Assembly: GCA_963715055.1 (NCBI GenBank)
Contig: CAVQRB010000002.1
Location: 496,001-560,000 of the forward strand
DNA from: CAVQRB01 sp963715055
GTDB taxonomy: Bacteria; Pseudomonadota; Alphaproteobacteria; Rhodobacterales; Rhodobacteraceae
Direction: 5' to 3'
Length of the DNA stretch: 64,000 bases
The notes beneath the pieces are model-generated. The model worked only from the letters and a program-made list of their open reading frames with translations, searched no databases and had not been told where the DNA came from. The translations under genes were made by a program, and so were the position numbers. Shown piece by piece: positions 33,920 to 42,394 of this stretch; position 1 is the first letter of the stretch; each line of letters starts with the position of its first letter.

Positions 33920-36124
33920 ATGAGCGATTCATCCAAAGGCAAAGGGCCCTTGGTTGCGGACAGGCGATATGCAAAGCCTGCGGCGAAACCTGCCGCGCGC
34001 AAGACCGCAAGCCGCAAGCCGAGCCGAAGGAAATCAGCGCCCAAGCGGCGCGGAGGGCTGATCGGCTTCTTCCAGCGCATCATCGGCTGGATCCTGCGGC
34101 TGGTCTGGCGCATCGTCTGGCGCGTGTCGATGGTCGCGGGACTCCTTCTGGCGCTCGCGGTCGGCTATTATTACACCACCCTGCCCCCCCTCGAGGACCT
34201 GCTTGACGGTCGCGCGCGCGGGTCGGTCACGCTGCTCGACCACGAAGGCCAGGTCTTCGCCTGGCGCGGCGACCAGTTTGGCGGTGTCGTGACGGCGCAG
34301 ACGGTCTCGCCGCACCTCAAGAACGCGATCATCGCCACGGAAGACAAGCGATTCTACAGGCATTTCGGCATCAGCCCCCGGGGCATCGCCAGCGCCGTGC
34401 GCATCAACCTCAGCGAAGGCCGCGGACCCCTGTCGGGGCATGGCGGCTCCACGATCACGCAGCAGGTGGCAAAGCTGCTCTGCCTCGGTGTGCCATATGA
34501 CCCCACCGTCCAGACAGAGGAGGACTACGAATCCGACTGTCGCCGCGGCACGATCCAGCGCAAGGCTCAGGAAGCCGTCTACGCCATGGCGATGGAGGCA
34601 AAATACAGCAAGGATGAGATCCTCACGATCTACATGAACCGCGCCTTTCTCGGGTCCGGGGCGCGGGGTTTCGAGGCGGCGAGCCAGCGCTACTTCGGCA
34701 AGTCGGCCGCCAATGTGAACGCCGCCGAGGCCGCGATGCTGGCCGGATTGCTCGTGGCACCCACGCGTTTTGCGCCGACAAATGACCTCGATCGTTCGCA
34801 GCGCCGCGCCGCCACGATCATCCGCCTGATGAACGAACAGGGATATCTCGACGATGCCGAAGCGCGCGCCGCACAGGCCAACCCCGCCGAACTGTCCGAG
34901 GCTGCCGAAGCGCGGGCGGGCGGGTATTTCGCCGACTGGGTGATGTCCTCGGGCCCCGAGTTCTTCACCCGCAAGACCACGGAAGACGTGATCATCAAGA
35001 CCACGCTCGACCAGAGCCTGCAGCGCGACGCCGAGGAGGCGATGCAGTGGATCTTCGAGAACAAGGTGCGCGCAGGAAGCAAGGCGCAGGCGGCGATCAT
35101 CGTGATGTCTGCGGACGGCGCGGTAAGGGCCATGGTCGGCGGGCGCAAGACCAAGGTTTCGGGCGCTTTCAACCGGGCGACGCAGGCGTTGCGCCAGACC
35201 GGGTCGGCCTTCAAGCCTTTCATCTATGCCGCGGCGCTCGATCTCGGCTATTCGCCCAACGACACCGTTCAGGATGCGCCGCTGACCATCGACATCCCCG
35301 GTTCAGGCCCCTGGTCGCCGAAGAATTACACCGACAAATACCTTGGCACCGTCACCCTCACGGAAGCGCTCAAGGACAGCCTGAACATCCCGGCGGTCAA
35401 GGTCTCCGAGTTCGTGGGCCGTGACCTCGTGCGGCAGGTGGCCAGCCAGTTCGGGCTCCAGAGCGATCTGGCCGCAGGGCCTGCCTTGGCGCTCGGAGCT
35501 TCGGAAAGCACATTGCTCAACATGACCGGGGCCTATGCCGGTATTTTGAACGGTGGATCGGCGGTGGTGCCTTACGGTCTGGTGGAACTGAAGCTCCTTG
35601 GCGAGGATGAACCCCTGATGGGCACCGGGGGCGGTATCGGCGAGCGGGTGATCCAGGAGCAGGCAGCGCGGCAACTCATCTACATGATGGAGAAGGTGGT
35701 CTCCGAAGGCACCGGGACCAAGGCGCAATTCGGCGGGCGGCAACTCGCCGGCAAGACCGGCACGACACAGGCCGCACGGGATGCCTGGTTCGTCGGATTT
35801 TCAGCCGACTATGTGGCAGGCGTCTGGATGGGGTATGACGACAACACGCCGCTGACCGGCGTGACAGGCGGCGGTCTGCCGGCGGAAATCTGGCGCGAGA
35901 CAATGATGCGGGTGCATGAGGGTGTGCCGCTCAATCCGCTGCCGATGCAGGCCCCGTCAAACCGCGGCGAAATCCGCGACCAGAGCCCCCGAGCGACACC
36001 TCCGAGCACTGGTGGCGGCGGTGGCGGTGCCGTGAGCCTGCTCGAAGGATTGCTGCGGGACATTCTGGGCACCGGCGGCGGTGGCGGCACCACCGTCGAC
36101 ATGCGCGGCGGCGCTGACCGGTAG
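33920..36124 (+). CDS. bifunctional penicillin-binding protein (PBP1A class)
   Basis: A 734-residue peptidoglycan synthase. A basic N-terminal tail (repeated Lys/Arg/Ala) precedes one membrane helix near residues 70-85. The glycosyltransferase domain has ATEDKRFYRHFGISPRG, HGGSTITQQVAKLL, RKAQEAVYAMAMEAKYSKDEIL and RAFLGSGARGFEAASQRYF. The transpeptidase domain has the SxxK motif TGSAFKPF, SLN, and KTGTT. A glycine-rich tail (TGGGGGGA, TGGGGGTT) ends the protein. It polymerises and cross-links cell-wall strands in the periplasm. It is divergent from glnK. Confidence 0.93.
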   Translation: MSDSSKGKGPLVADRRYAKPAAKPAARKTASRKPSRRKSAPKRRGGLIGFFQRIIGWILRLVWRIVWRVSMVAGLLLALAVGYYYTTLPPLEDLLDGRARGSVTLLDHEGQVFAWRGDQFGGVVTAQTVSPHLKNAIIATEDKRFYRHFGISPRGIASAVRINLSEGRGPLSGHGGSTITQQVAKLLCLGVPYDPTVQTEEDYESDCRRGTIQRKAQEAVYAMAMEAKYSKDEILTIYMNRAFLGSGARGFEAASQRYFGKSAANVNAAEAAMLAGLLVAPTRFAPTNDLDRSQRRAATIIRLMNEQGYLDDAEARAAQANPAELSEAAEARAGGYFADWVMSSGPEFFTRKTTEDVIIKTTLDQSLQRDAEEAMQWIFENKVRAGSKAQAAIIVMSADGAVRAMVGGRKTKVSGAFNRATQALRQTGSAFKPFIYAAALDLGYSPNDTVQDAPLTIDIPGSGPWSPKNYTDKYLGTVTLTEALKDSLNIPAVKVSEFVGRDLVRQVASQFGLQSDLAAGPALALGASESTLLNMTGAYAGILNGGSAVVPYGLVELKLLGEDEPLMGTGGGIGERVIQEQAARQLIYMMEKVVSEGTGTKAQFGGRQLAGKTGTTQAARDAWFVGFSADYVAGVWMGYDDNTPLTGVTGGGLPAEIWRETMMRVHEGVPLNPLPMQAPSNRGEIRDQSPRATPPSTGGGGGGAVSLLEGLLRDILGTGGGGGTTVDMRGGADR

Positions 36125-36129
36125 CGGCG

Positions 36130-36732
36130 TCATCCCGCCTTGTTGAGATCTTGAGTCAGCAGATCGATGTTGCCGCCGCGTTTGTCCAGCATCGCGCCGA
36201 TCTCGGTGCGCTCGGTCAAGAGCAGGTTGACGCCCTCGATATAGACGTTGAAGAACTGATCGCGACCCGACTTGTCGGAGACGTGGAAGGTCACGTCGAA
36301 GGGGCTCTGGCCGCGCAGATAGGCGAGCGTCTTGATCTCGTAGCCCGCCTTGATGGCGCGCGCGGACTGGACCTCGATCCGGCCTCCGATGAAGTCGCGG
36401 AATCGCTTTCCGTACTTGCGCGTGATGTAGCCGGCGAAGGCATCGTTGAAGGCGCGTTTTTGCGCCGCCGAGGCGGCGCGACCGTCGGCGCCAAGCGCGT
36501 ATTGCGCCATGATCTGCACATCCGCATAGCGCGCGAAGGTCTTTTCCAGATCGCGCAGGATGGCCGCGTCGGATTTCCCCGATCCGATGATGCCGTTGAT
36601 TTCGGATACGACCGTGTCGACCAATTGCCGTGCGGCGGATTCGGTCAGTGCCACGGCAGGGGCCGCTGCAAGGGTTGCAAGAAGTGCTGAAGCACTGATC
36701 AGGAAGCCACGACGGCTTGCGTTACTGGTCAT
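36130..36732 (-). CDS. mlaC: MlaC-type phospholipid-binding periplasmic protein
   Basis: A 200-residue exported protein. The start MTSNASRRGFLISASALLA has the RR twin-arginine-like pair and ends at AAPAVALTES. The mature part follows the Tgt2/MlaC family: DLEKTFARYADVQIMAQYALG, FNDAFAGYITRKYGKRF, KAGYEIKTLAYLRGQSPFDVTFHV and FFNVYIEGVNLLLTERTEIGAMLDKRGG. It shuttles phospholipids between the outer and inner membranes. It overlaps the mlaA stop by 11 bases (ATGACCAGTAA), so both are co-translated. The MlaFEDB transporter genes are elsewhere. Confidence 0.93.
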   Translation of the reverse strand: MTSNASRRGFLISASALLATLAAAPAVALTESAARQLVDTVVSEINGIIGSGKSDAAILRDLEKTFARYADVQIMAQYALGADGRAASAAQKRAFNDAFAGYITRKYGKRFRDFIGGRIEVQSARAIKAGYEIKTLAYLRGQSPFDVTFHVSDKSGRDQFFNVYIEGVNLLLTERTEIGAMLDKRGGNIDLLTQDLNKAG

Positions 36733-37513
36733 AAGGATCCTCATAGGGGTCGATTGAGTCAAAGGGGTCGATGTCATCCGTGACGTCCACACCCAGTTCG
36801 AACCGTCGGTTCTGCAAGTAGAGTTGGCGCGACTGCGCGTAGCTGTCAGCGCTTTCATATAGCACGGAGTCGATGGTTTCGCCAAAACGATCCCGTATAT
36901 CCAGCACTTTCGCGCCCCTTGCCGTCGGCGGAATATACTCTTCCGGGCTGTCGAGGTTGACGTAGGTCAGCGGGTTGGTGAAGAAATCGGTGACAAGGCC
37001 GATCGCGTCCCGCTGGGTCGAGGCACCGAAGAACGGAAGTTCGATGAAGGCGCCTTCGCCGAAGCCCCAGACCGCCAGCGTCTCACCGAAATCGGTCTCG
37101 TGCTGCGGGACCTTTAGTTCCGTGGCGGCGTCGACCAGCCCGAGTATCCCGATGGTCGTGTTCATCGCGAAACGCAGCGTCGCCAGACCCGCGCCCTTTA
37201 TATCGGCCTGCAGCACGCTGTTGATGAAAACCGCAGGCTCCGAGAGGTTGTCGGAGAAATTGTTGACCAGACCCCGAACTTCCTGCGGCAGCACTGCGGC
37301 ATAGCCCTTGGAGACCGGCCGTACGACAACCGTGTCCAACCCCTTGTTGAAGGCGTGGATCTGGCGGTTCGTGCGCTCATAGGGATCGTTGATCCCATCG
37401 GCCCGGGTCGGGGTCTCTTGCGTAGCACAGCCCCCGAGCGCAAGCAGTGTCACAAGCGCAAAGGCGGCGCGGTTTGATGTCAGGGACCGGAGGAAGAGAG
37501 GCACAGGCAACAT
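36722..37513 (-). CDS. mlaA: MlaA/VacJ outer-membrane lipoprotein
   Basis: A 263-residue lipoprotein with lipobox LGGC at residues 26-29. It has the family pattern DPYERTNRQIHAFNKGLDTVVVRPVSKGY, FINSVLQADIKGAGLATLRFAMNTTIGILGLVDAA, ETDFGETLAVWGFGEGAFIELPFFGAST and RDAIGLVTDF. MlaA removes phospholipids from the outer leaflet of the outer membrane and hands them to MlaC. The C-terminal tail is acidic (VTDDIDPFDSIDPYEDPYDQ). The start is ATG 37513; longer frames lack a signal peptide. Confidence 0.94.
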   Translation of the reverse strand: MLPVPLFLRSLTSNRAAFALVTLLALGGCATQETPTRADGINDPYERTNRQIHAFNKGLDTVVVRPVSKGYAAVLPQEVRGLVNNFSDNLSEPAVFINSVLQADIKGAGLATLRFAMNTTIGILGLVDAATELKVPQHETDFGETLAVWGFGEGAFIELPFFGASTQRDAIGLVTDFFTNPLTYVNLDSPEEYIPPTARGAKVLDIRDRFGETIDSVLYESADSYAQSRQLYLQNRRFELGVDVTDDIDPFDSIDPYEDPYDQ

Positions 37514-37956
37514 CCTAAAGTGAGTCGTGACGCACAGGTAACTCATTTGCCGGCGAAACAAAGCGTGGGAGATCGAGTTTGGCGCGTTTGTGGTAGATGG
37601 GAGACAGAACCACAGACTGGTCAAAATCGCAATGCGAAGGCGGTGTCACTTTCGCGTGGTGCTGCGTCTTGTCAGCGAAAGAAGGCGCGAATCGCCGAAA
37701 CGACGGCTCGCGGGCGATTTTCAGCCTGCCCGTCGGTTCTGGCGGCTACGCGCCGGTACAGCGGATGCGACCGAATCGTGCCGCTTTGCAAACCAGTTCT
37801 GCACGAGCGGTTTTGGTCCACCTGGCACTTTCCCGCTTGCATTGGCCCCACTTGCTTGTTCAGACATGTGCACAAGAAGCGCCGCCGACCCGCGCGCGCC
37901 GTCGCGCGTGCAGGTCGGATGGCCGGACAGAGAAAACCTGCAAAAAGGACCAACCG
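37514..37956. other. divergent intergenic region between mlaA and ridA
   Basis: 443 bases holding the promoters of both genes. Several overlapping frames are open, but their predicted peptides are Arg/Cys-rich, without domain signals, and typical of GC-rich non-coding DNA. I see no RNA gene and no strong palindrome. Confidence 0.5.
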
Positions 37957-38415
37957 ATGAGCATTGCAAAACGTCTTTCTGACCTTGGCGTCACCCTGCC
38001 CGAAGCCGTGGCACCCCTCGCCAACTATGTTCCATATGTTCAGACGGGCTCCACGCTCTATGTCTCCGGGCAGATCTCGGCCAATGCCGAGGGCATGATC
38101 AAGGGCAAGCTTGGCGAGACCATGGACGTCGAAGCCGGTGCCGCTGCGGCCAAGGCCTGCGCGATCAGTCTCCTTTCACAGGTCAAGGCGGCCTGCGGCG
38201 GCGACATCGACCGCCTTGTGCGTGTGGTAAAACTGGTGGGCTTCGTGAATTCGACATCCGATTTCACCGATCAGCCGAAAGTGATCAACGGCGCTTCGGA
38301 TTTCCTTGCCGAAGCTCTTGGCGATGCCGGTCGCCACGCCCGCTCCGCCGTTTCCGCAGCCTCGCTGCCTTTCGGCGTCGCGGTGGAAATCGAAGGCATC
38401 TTCGAGATCAGATGA
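37957..38415 (+). CDS. RidA-family protein (enamine/imine deaminase)
   Basis: A 152-residue YjgF/YER057c/UK114 protein of the longer subgroup. Motifs: VQTGSTLYVSGQIS, CAISLLSQVKAACGGDIDRLVRVVKLVGFVNSTSDFTDQPKVINGASD and GDAGRHARSAVSAASLPFGVAVEIEGIFEI. The late arginine of HARSAV is the carboxylate-binding arginine. It probably hydrolyses reactive enamines from PLP enzymes. ATG 37957 has AAAAGGACCAACC. Its TGA overlaps the next start as ATGA. Confidence 0.93.
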   Translation: MSIAKRLSDLGVTLPEAVAPLANYVPYVQTGSTLYVSGQISANAEGMIKGKLGETMDVEAGAAAAKACAISLLSQVKAACGGDIDRLVRVVKLVGFVNSTSDFTDQPKVINGASDFLAEALGDAGRHARSAVSAASLPFGVAVEIEGIFEIR

Positions 38416-39179
38416 GCCCGCGTCTTCCCGCCGCCTTTCTGAAGGCCCCCATTGCGCACCGCGCGCTGCACGATGTCGCCAAAGGCCGCCCCGAGAACAG
38501 CCGGGCGGCCATCCGCGCCGCGATCGAGGCAGGCTACGGCATCGAGATCGACGTGCAGCAGAGTGCGGACCTTCAGGCCTTCGTTTTCCACGACTACAAG
38601 CTGGCACGTCTGGCCGAGGCGGAAGGGCTGATCGGCCAGACACCCGCCGCCGAGCTTGCAGCAATCCGACTGCGCGGCGGCGACGAGGGCGTGCCGACGC
38701 TGCGCGACGTGCTGGCGCTTGTTGCGGGGCGGGTACCGCTGCTGATCGAGATCAAGGATCAGGACGGTGCCATGGGTCCGAACATCGGACCTCTGGAAGC
38801 AGCCGTCGCCGTGGACCTCGAAGGCTACACGGGTCCGGTTGCGGTGATGTCCTTCAATCCGCATACCGTGCAGCGCATGGCCGACTTGCTGCCTGAGGTG
38901 CCGCGCGGCCTTGTGACCAGTGCCTATGAGCCGAAAAGCTGGGGGCTGCCGGAGGATGTCTGCGCAAGGCTGCGCGATATACCCGATTTCGACCGGGCCG
39001 GGTGCAGCTTCATCAGCCATGAATGGGCCGATCTCGGCCGACCGCGGGTCAACGCGCTCAAGGCCGCTGGCGCCGATATCCTGTGCTGGACGGTGAAATC
39101 ACCGCAGGACGAGGCAGAGGCGCGCAAGGTCGCGCATAACATCACTTTCGAGCAGTATCTCGCCCCGCTACCGGGTTGA
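38412..39179 (+). CDS. glycerophosphodiester phosphodiesterase-family protein
   Basis: A 255-residue GDPD TIM-barrel. The catalytic and metal residues are visible: HRALHD (His16, Arg17), EIDVQQSAD (Glu45, Asp47), FHDYKLARL and LIEIKDQ. The late WTVKSPQDEAEA fits the last barrel strand. There is no signal peptide, so it acts in the cytoplasm on glycerophosphodiesters. ATG overlaps the ridA stop by four bases. Confidence 0.92.
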   Translation: MSPRLPAAFLKAPIAHRALHDVAKGRPENSRAAIRAAIEAGYGIEIDVQQSADLQAFVFHDYKLARLAEAEGLIGQTPAAELAAIRLRGGDEGVPTLRDVLALVAGRVPLLIEIKDQDGAMGPNIGPLEAAVAVDLEGYTGPVAVMSFNPHTVQRMADLLPEVPRGLVTSAYEPKSWGLPEDVCARLRDIPDFDRAGCSFISHEWADLGRPRVNALKAAGADILCWTVKSPQDEAEARKVAHNITFEQYLAPLPG

Positions 39180-39228
39180 TACTCTGCCCTGGCGCCACAA
39201 GTATCCCCTCGGGCAAAGGGGCAGCAAG

Positions 39229-40416
39229 ATGTCGGAACATGAGGTAGAAATTCGGGTCCTGTCCTCGCTGCGCGAAATCGCCGCGGCGGATTGGGACGCC
39301 TGCGCCTGCCCGGAAGCGTCCGAGGGCGCGCGGCCGATGGACCCTTTCACCACGCACCGCTTTCTCAGCGCACTGGAAGACAGCCGGTCGGTTGGGCCCG
39401 GCACCGGCTGGCAGCCACAGTACCTGACCGCCTTCATCGGTGATCAGCTGATCGCCGTGGCACCGATGTATGCGAAATCCCATTCGCAGGGCGAATATAT
39501 CTTCGATCACAACTGGGCACACGCCTATGAGCGGGCGGGCGGGCGCTATTATCCAAAGCTGCAAATCGCCGTGCCACACACGCCCGCCACGGGCAGGCGG
39601 CTGCTGGTACGTCCGGGCTTCGAGGACGCAGGCACCGCTGCCCTGCTCCAGGGCGCCATGCAGCTGGCACAACGCAACCGTATCTCCTCCCTGCATATGA
39701 CCTTCTGCACCGAAGCTGAAGCACAGCGGGGCGAGGCCCTCGGGCTGATGCTCCGCAAGACCCAGCAATTCCACTGGCGCAACGACGGATATACGGATTT
39801 CGACGGCTTCCTCGCCTCGCTGAGTTCGCGCAAGCGCAAGAACATCCGCAAGGAGCGCGCCGAGGCGCAGGCCTTCGGCGGGAGTATCGAGGTCTTCACC
39901 GGCGACGACCTGAAACCCGAACATTGGGACGCGTTCTGGCGCTTCTATCAGGATACGGGTGCCAGAAAATGGGGCACGCCTTATCTTACCCGCCGCTTCT
40001 TCGATCTGGCGCAGGAGCGCCTGCGCGACGACATGGCGCTGGTGCTGGCGGGCCGCGACGGGCGCTGGGTCGCCGGGGCATTGAACTTTATCGGCGCCGA
40101 GACGTTGTATGGCAGGTACTGGGGCTGCGTCGAGCATCACCCCTGCCTGCACTTCGAATTGTGCTACTATCAGGCGATCGACATCGCAATCGCACGGGGG
40201 CTGAAACGGGTCGAAGCCGGGGCACAGGGCGAACACAAGCTTGCGCGCGGTTATCTGCCGACGCCGACCTGGTCGCTGCATTGGGTTGGCGATCCGGGGT
40301 TCGCCGATGCCATAGGTGCTTATCTAAAGGCGGAACGCGAGCATGTTGAGGAAGAGATCAGCGTGCTTACGGATTTCGGACCCTTCAAGAAAATAAGGAT
40401 CGAGGAACAGGAATGA
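39229..40416 (+). CDS. GNAT-fold protein (DUF482/COG3146, peptidogalycan-type)
   Basis: A 395-residue protein. It has the COG3146 signature segments: TTHRFLSALEDSRSVGPGTGWQPQYL, the NWAHAYERAGGRYYPKLQIAVPHTPATGRRLLV block, SSRKRKNIRKERAEAQAFGG and GRYWGCVEHHPCLHFELCYYQAIDIAI. It has the double-GNAT fold related to FemAB; a role in cell-envelope chemistry is proposed for the family, not proven. It overlaps phhB by four bases (ATGA). Confidence 0.88.
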   Translation: MSEHEVEIRVLSSLREIAAADWDACACPEASEGARPMDPFTTHRFLSALEDSRSVGPGTGWQPQYLTAFIGDQLIAVAPMYAKSHSQGEYIFDHNWAHAYERAGGRYYPKLQIAVPHTPATGRRLLVRPGFEDAGTAALLQGAMQLAQRNRISSLHMTFCTEAEAQRGEALGLMLRKTQQFHWRNDGYTDFDGFLASLSSRKRKNIRKERAEAQAFGGSIEVFTGDDLKPEHWDAFWRFYQDTGARKWGTPYLTRRFFDLAQERLRDDMALVLAGRDGRWVAGALNFIGAETLYGRYWGCVEHHPCLHFELCYYQAIDIAIARGLKRVEAGAQGEHKLARGYLPTPTWSLHWVGDPGFADAIGAYLKAEREHVEEEISVLTDFGPFKKIRIEEQE

Positions 40417-40709
40417 CAGAGAAACTCAGCGAAGAGACACGCGGCCCCCTGCTGGAGCCACTCTTCCGGTCAGGCTGGTCGATGGTCGATGGACGCGATG
40501 CGATACGGAAGACCTTCGTCTTCAAGAACTTCGTCGAGGCCTTCGGATGGATGACGCAGGTCGCGCTCTGGGCGGAAAAATGGGACCACCATCCCGAATG
40601 GGACAATGTTTACAAGACGGTCAACGTGGTGCTCACCACCCATGATGTCGATGGGCTCAGTGCTCTGGATGCCAAGCTGGCGCGCAAGATGGACGGCCTA
40701 GCAGGGTAG
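40413..40709 (+). CDS. phhB: pterin-4a-carbinolamine dehydratase
   Basis: A 98-residue protein with the family's active-site region FVEAFGWMTQVALWAEKWDHHPEWDNVYKTVNVVLTTHDVDGLSALD. The paired histidines of DHHPEW are catalytic. It recycles the tetrahydrobiopterin cofactor of aromatic hydroxylases, or moonlights as a DNA-binding coactivator. ATG overlaps the GNAT gene stop. It ends the ridA-GDPD-GNAT-phhB chain. Confidence 0.95.
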   Translation: MTEKLSEETRGPLLEPLFRSGWSMVDGRDAIRKTFVFKNFVEAFGWMTQVALWAEKWDHHPEWDNVYKTVNVVLTTHDVDGLSALDAKLARKMDGLAG

Positions 40710-41412
40710 GCGGTTTCCGGCTTTGCGAACAACAGTTGCATTTTTCGAGGAGCGCGGTCTGAAGCGCGCCGCTCGCAGTTGCCCGCCGAACCGCTGGATG
40801 TAGACGGATTGCGAAGCGCACGTGACCATCTTCAAGCGAGGATGAAGATTTAGGTACAAGTGGACAGCACGGCATTTCATCGTCGGGAGGAGCGTTTTCC
40901 ACCGGACGGGATACAGTGAAAATTCTCACGCATTTTGACGTGTTCACATCACTTTTTATTGGTAGGCACAGCTTTATTGGAAGATAGCGTGGCGTCGCGC
41001 GTAGTGCATGAGCTTGCCGCTTTCCGTCTTCAATTCGTCTCCGAAAGCAAAATGGTAGGGGCATAAAGCCCACCGTGAAATGCCCTCTTCGCCATGACGC
41101 CCTGGTGTCGATCCCAGAGCATGTCAGCAGATGCACTCACCGTAATGCCGAATATCTCCTTCGGCGCGGCGTTTTCATCCGCGCGTCCGACGGTGACTTG
41201 TCCATGAATGGCTGGACGGACCCGACTATTTACGACGTTGGTGAAAGTGCAATTGCCACCGAGTGTATGTTCCCGCACGAAGAAGTGAGTGTCGCTTGCA
41301 GGGGGAACAAAGCGGTTGCTTTCGACACCAACGCGCCGGTTGGATTTCCCACCGCTATGGGAGGGACTGCCACATTGGAACGAGCCTTCAGGTTCTTGCA
41401 ATCATTGTCTTG
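40710..41412. other. gene-poor stretch with a degenerate minus-strand reading frame
   Basis: No intact gene. On the minus strand an open frame from 41401 to 41030 ends ADMLWDRHQGVMAKRAF then HGGLYAP. One frame over, directly after YAP, comes YHFAFGDELKTESGKLMHYA ending RRHAIFQ with a stop at 40974. Restoring one missing base near 41056-41062 joins them into about 140 residues that read more like real protein than either alone. I cannot name the family. The base composition is lower in GC than in the flanking genes, so this may be imported and decaying. Confidence 0.4.
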
Positions 41413-41700
41413 ATGACCGCACTCGGAGACTATTTCATCAAGGTCGCTTCCGAGAAACCTGCGGGGTTTTCTTCGGCCCGGTTCCTAGCAGGTGCTGTAC
41501 TTGACGGATTGCCCACGATTGGCTGATTTTTCCTGATGAAAAGCCACTCGCTTGCGCTTGTGAGTACGCTTTACACTTCTTCGACGATCATCCTGTTGGC
41601 TTTGCTCGGTTACTTCGTATTTCGAGAGAGCTTTGGACTTCGCGAAGCCGTGGGCATATCGCTCGCCATCGCTTCAATCATCGTCATGAGCCACGAATGA
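41413..41700 (+). pseudogene. small DMT/EamA-type transporter with an in-frame stop
   Basis: From ATG 41413 the frame reads MTALGDYFIKVASEKPAG, then FLAGAVLDGLPTIG, then TGA at 41524-41526. It continues in the same frame as FFLMKSHSLALVSTLYTSST followed by LLALLGYFVFRESFGLREAVGI and SLAIASIIVMSHE. This is a four-helix small transporter of the DMT superfamily. Its family usually has GWFFLMK at the break, so the stop replaces a tryptophan (TGG to TGA). A single transition explains it. A weak GC content and a neighbouring degenerate frame suggest a decaying segment. Confidence 0.75.
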
Positions 41701-41797
41701 CCGATGCGGCAACAACTACGTCAAGGGGCTAGGGTGCAGGTCGGCTGCCCAAGGTATAACCCGGAAGCCTTCCTGCAAACCTCGCCGAGTGATCAGA

Positions 41798-42286
41798 TCA
41801 CATGTTGGCGAGCAGTGCCTCGCCAGCGGAGACCTCGCACATGCCGGGGCTTTCTTCTGGCTGGAACAGGGTCACCTTGCCGTTCTCGACCAGCATCGCA
41901 TAGCGCTTGGAGCGCGCCATGAGGCCGGCGGGCGGGGCATCGAAGGTCATCCCGAGCGCCTTGGTGAAGCTGCTCTCCGCGTCGCCCAGCATGGTGATGC
42001 CGGCAGCCGTGGCGCCCGTCACCTCGCCCCAGGCCTTCATGACGAAAGGGTCGTTGACCGAGACACAGATGATCTCATCCACGCCTTTGGCCGCAAACTG
42101 GTCCTTGGTGCGCACGAAACTCGGCACATGGGCGGAATGGCAGGTCGGCGTGTAGGCACCGGGCACGGCGAAGATGACGACCTTGCGGCCTTTTGTCTTC
42201 TCGGCCATCGACACCGGCGTTGGTCCGTCAGCGCCCAATTGGACCAGAGTTGCGTCGGGGAGCATGTCGCCTTCGGAGATCGTCAT
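41798..42286 (-). CDS. peroxiredoxin (Prx5/redoxin type)
   Basis: A 162-residue thioredoxin-fold peroxidase. The peroxidatic Cys49 lies in VPGAYTPTCHSAHVPSF, the Prx5 signature. GVDEIICVSVNDPFVMKAWG and GLMARSKRYAMLVENGKV complete the family. It reduces hydroperoxides using glutathione or thioredoxin. A second cysteine (GMCEVS) lies near the C-terminus. The start is ATG 42286. It is divergent from the ferredoxin reductase-like gene. Confidence 0.95.
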   Translation of the reverse strand: MTISEGDMLPDATLVQLGADGPTPVSMAEKTKGRKVVIFAVPGAYTPTCHSAHVPSFVRTKDQFAAKGVDEIICVSVNDPFVMKAWGEVTGATAAGITMLGDAESSFTKALGMTFDAPPAGLMARSKRYAMLVENGKVTLFQPEESPGMCEVSAGEALLANM

Positions 42287-42394
42287 GTGATACGCCTTTC
42301 TTGATGTTTGCGAATGAGCTTTCGTCCGATATAGGGTGCGGGTCTGGTCAGGGCCAGTGAATTCATGAGACTTTCGAAGGGCGGGGAGACCGGA

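Noticed and set aside
37520..37956. Open frames between mlaA and ridA
   Set aside because: Peptides are Arg/Cys-rich without family features; the stretch is better explained as a divergent promoter region.
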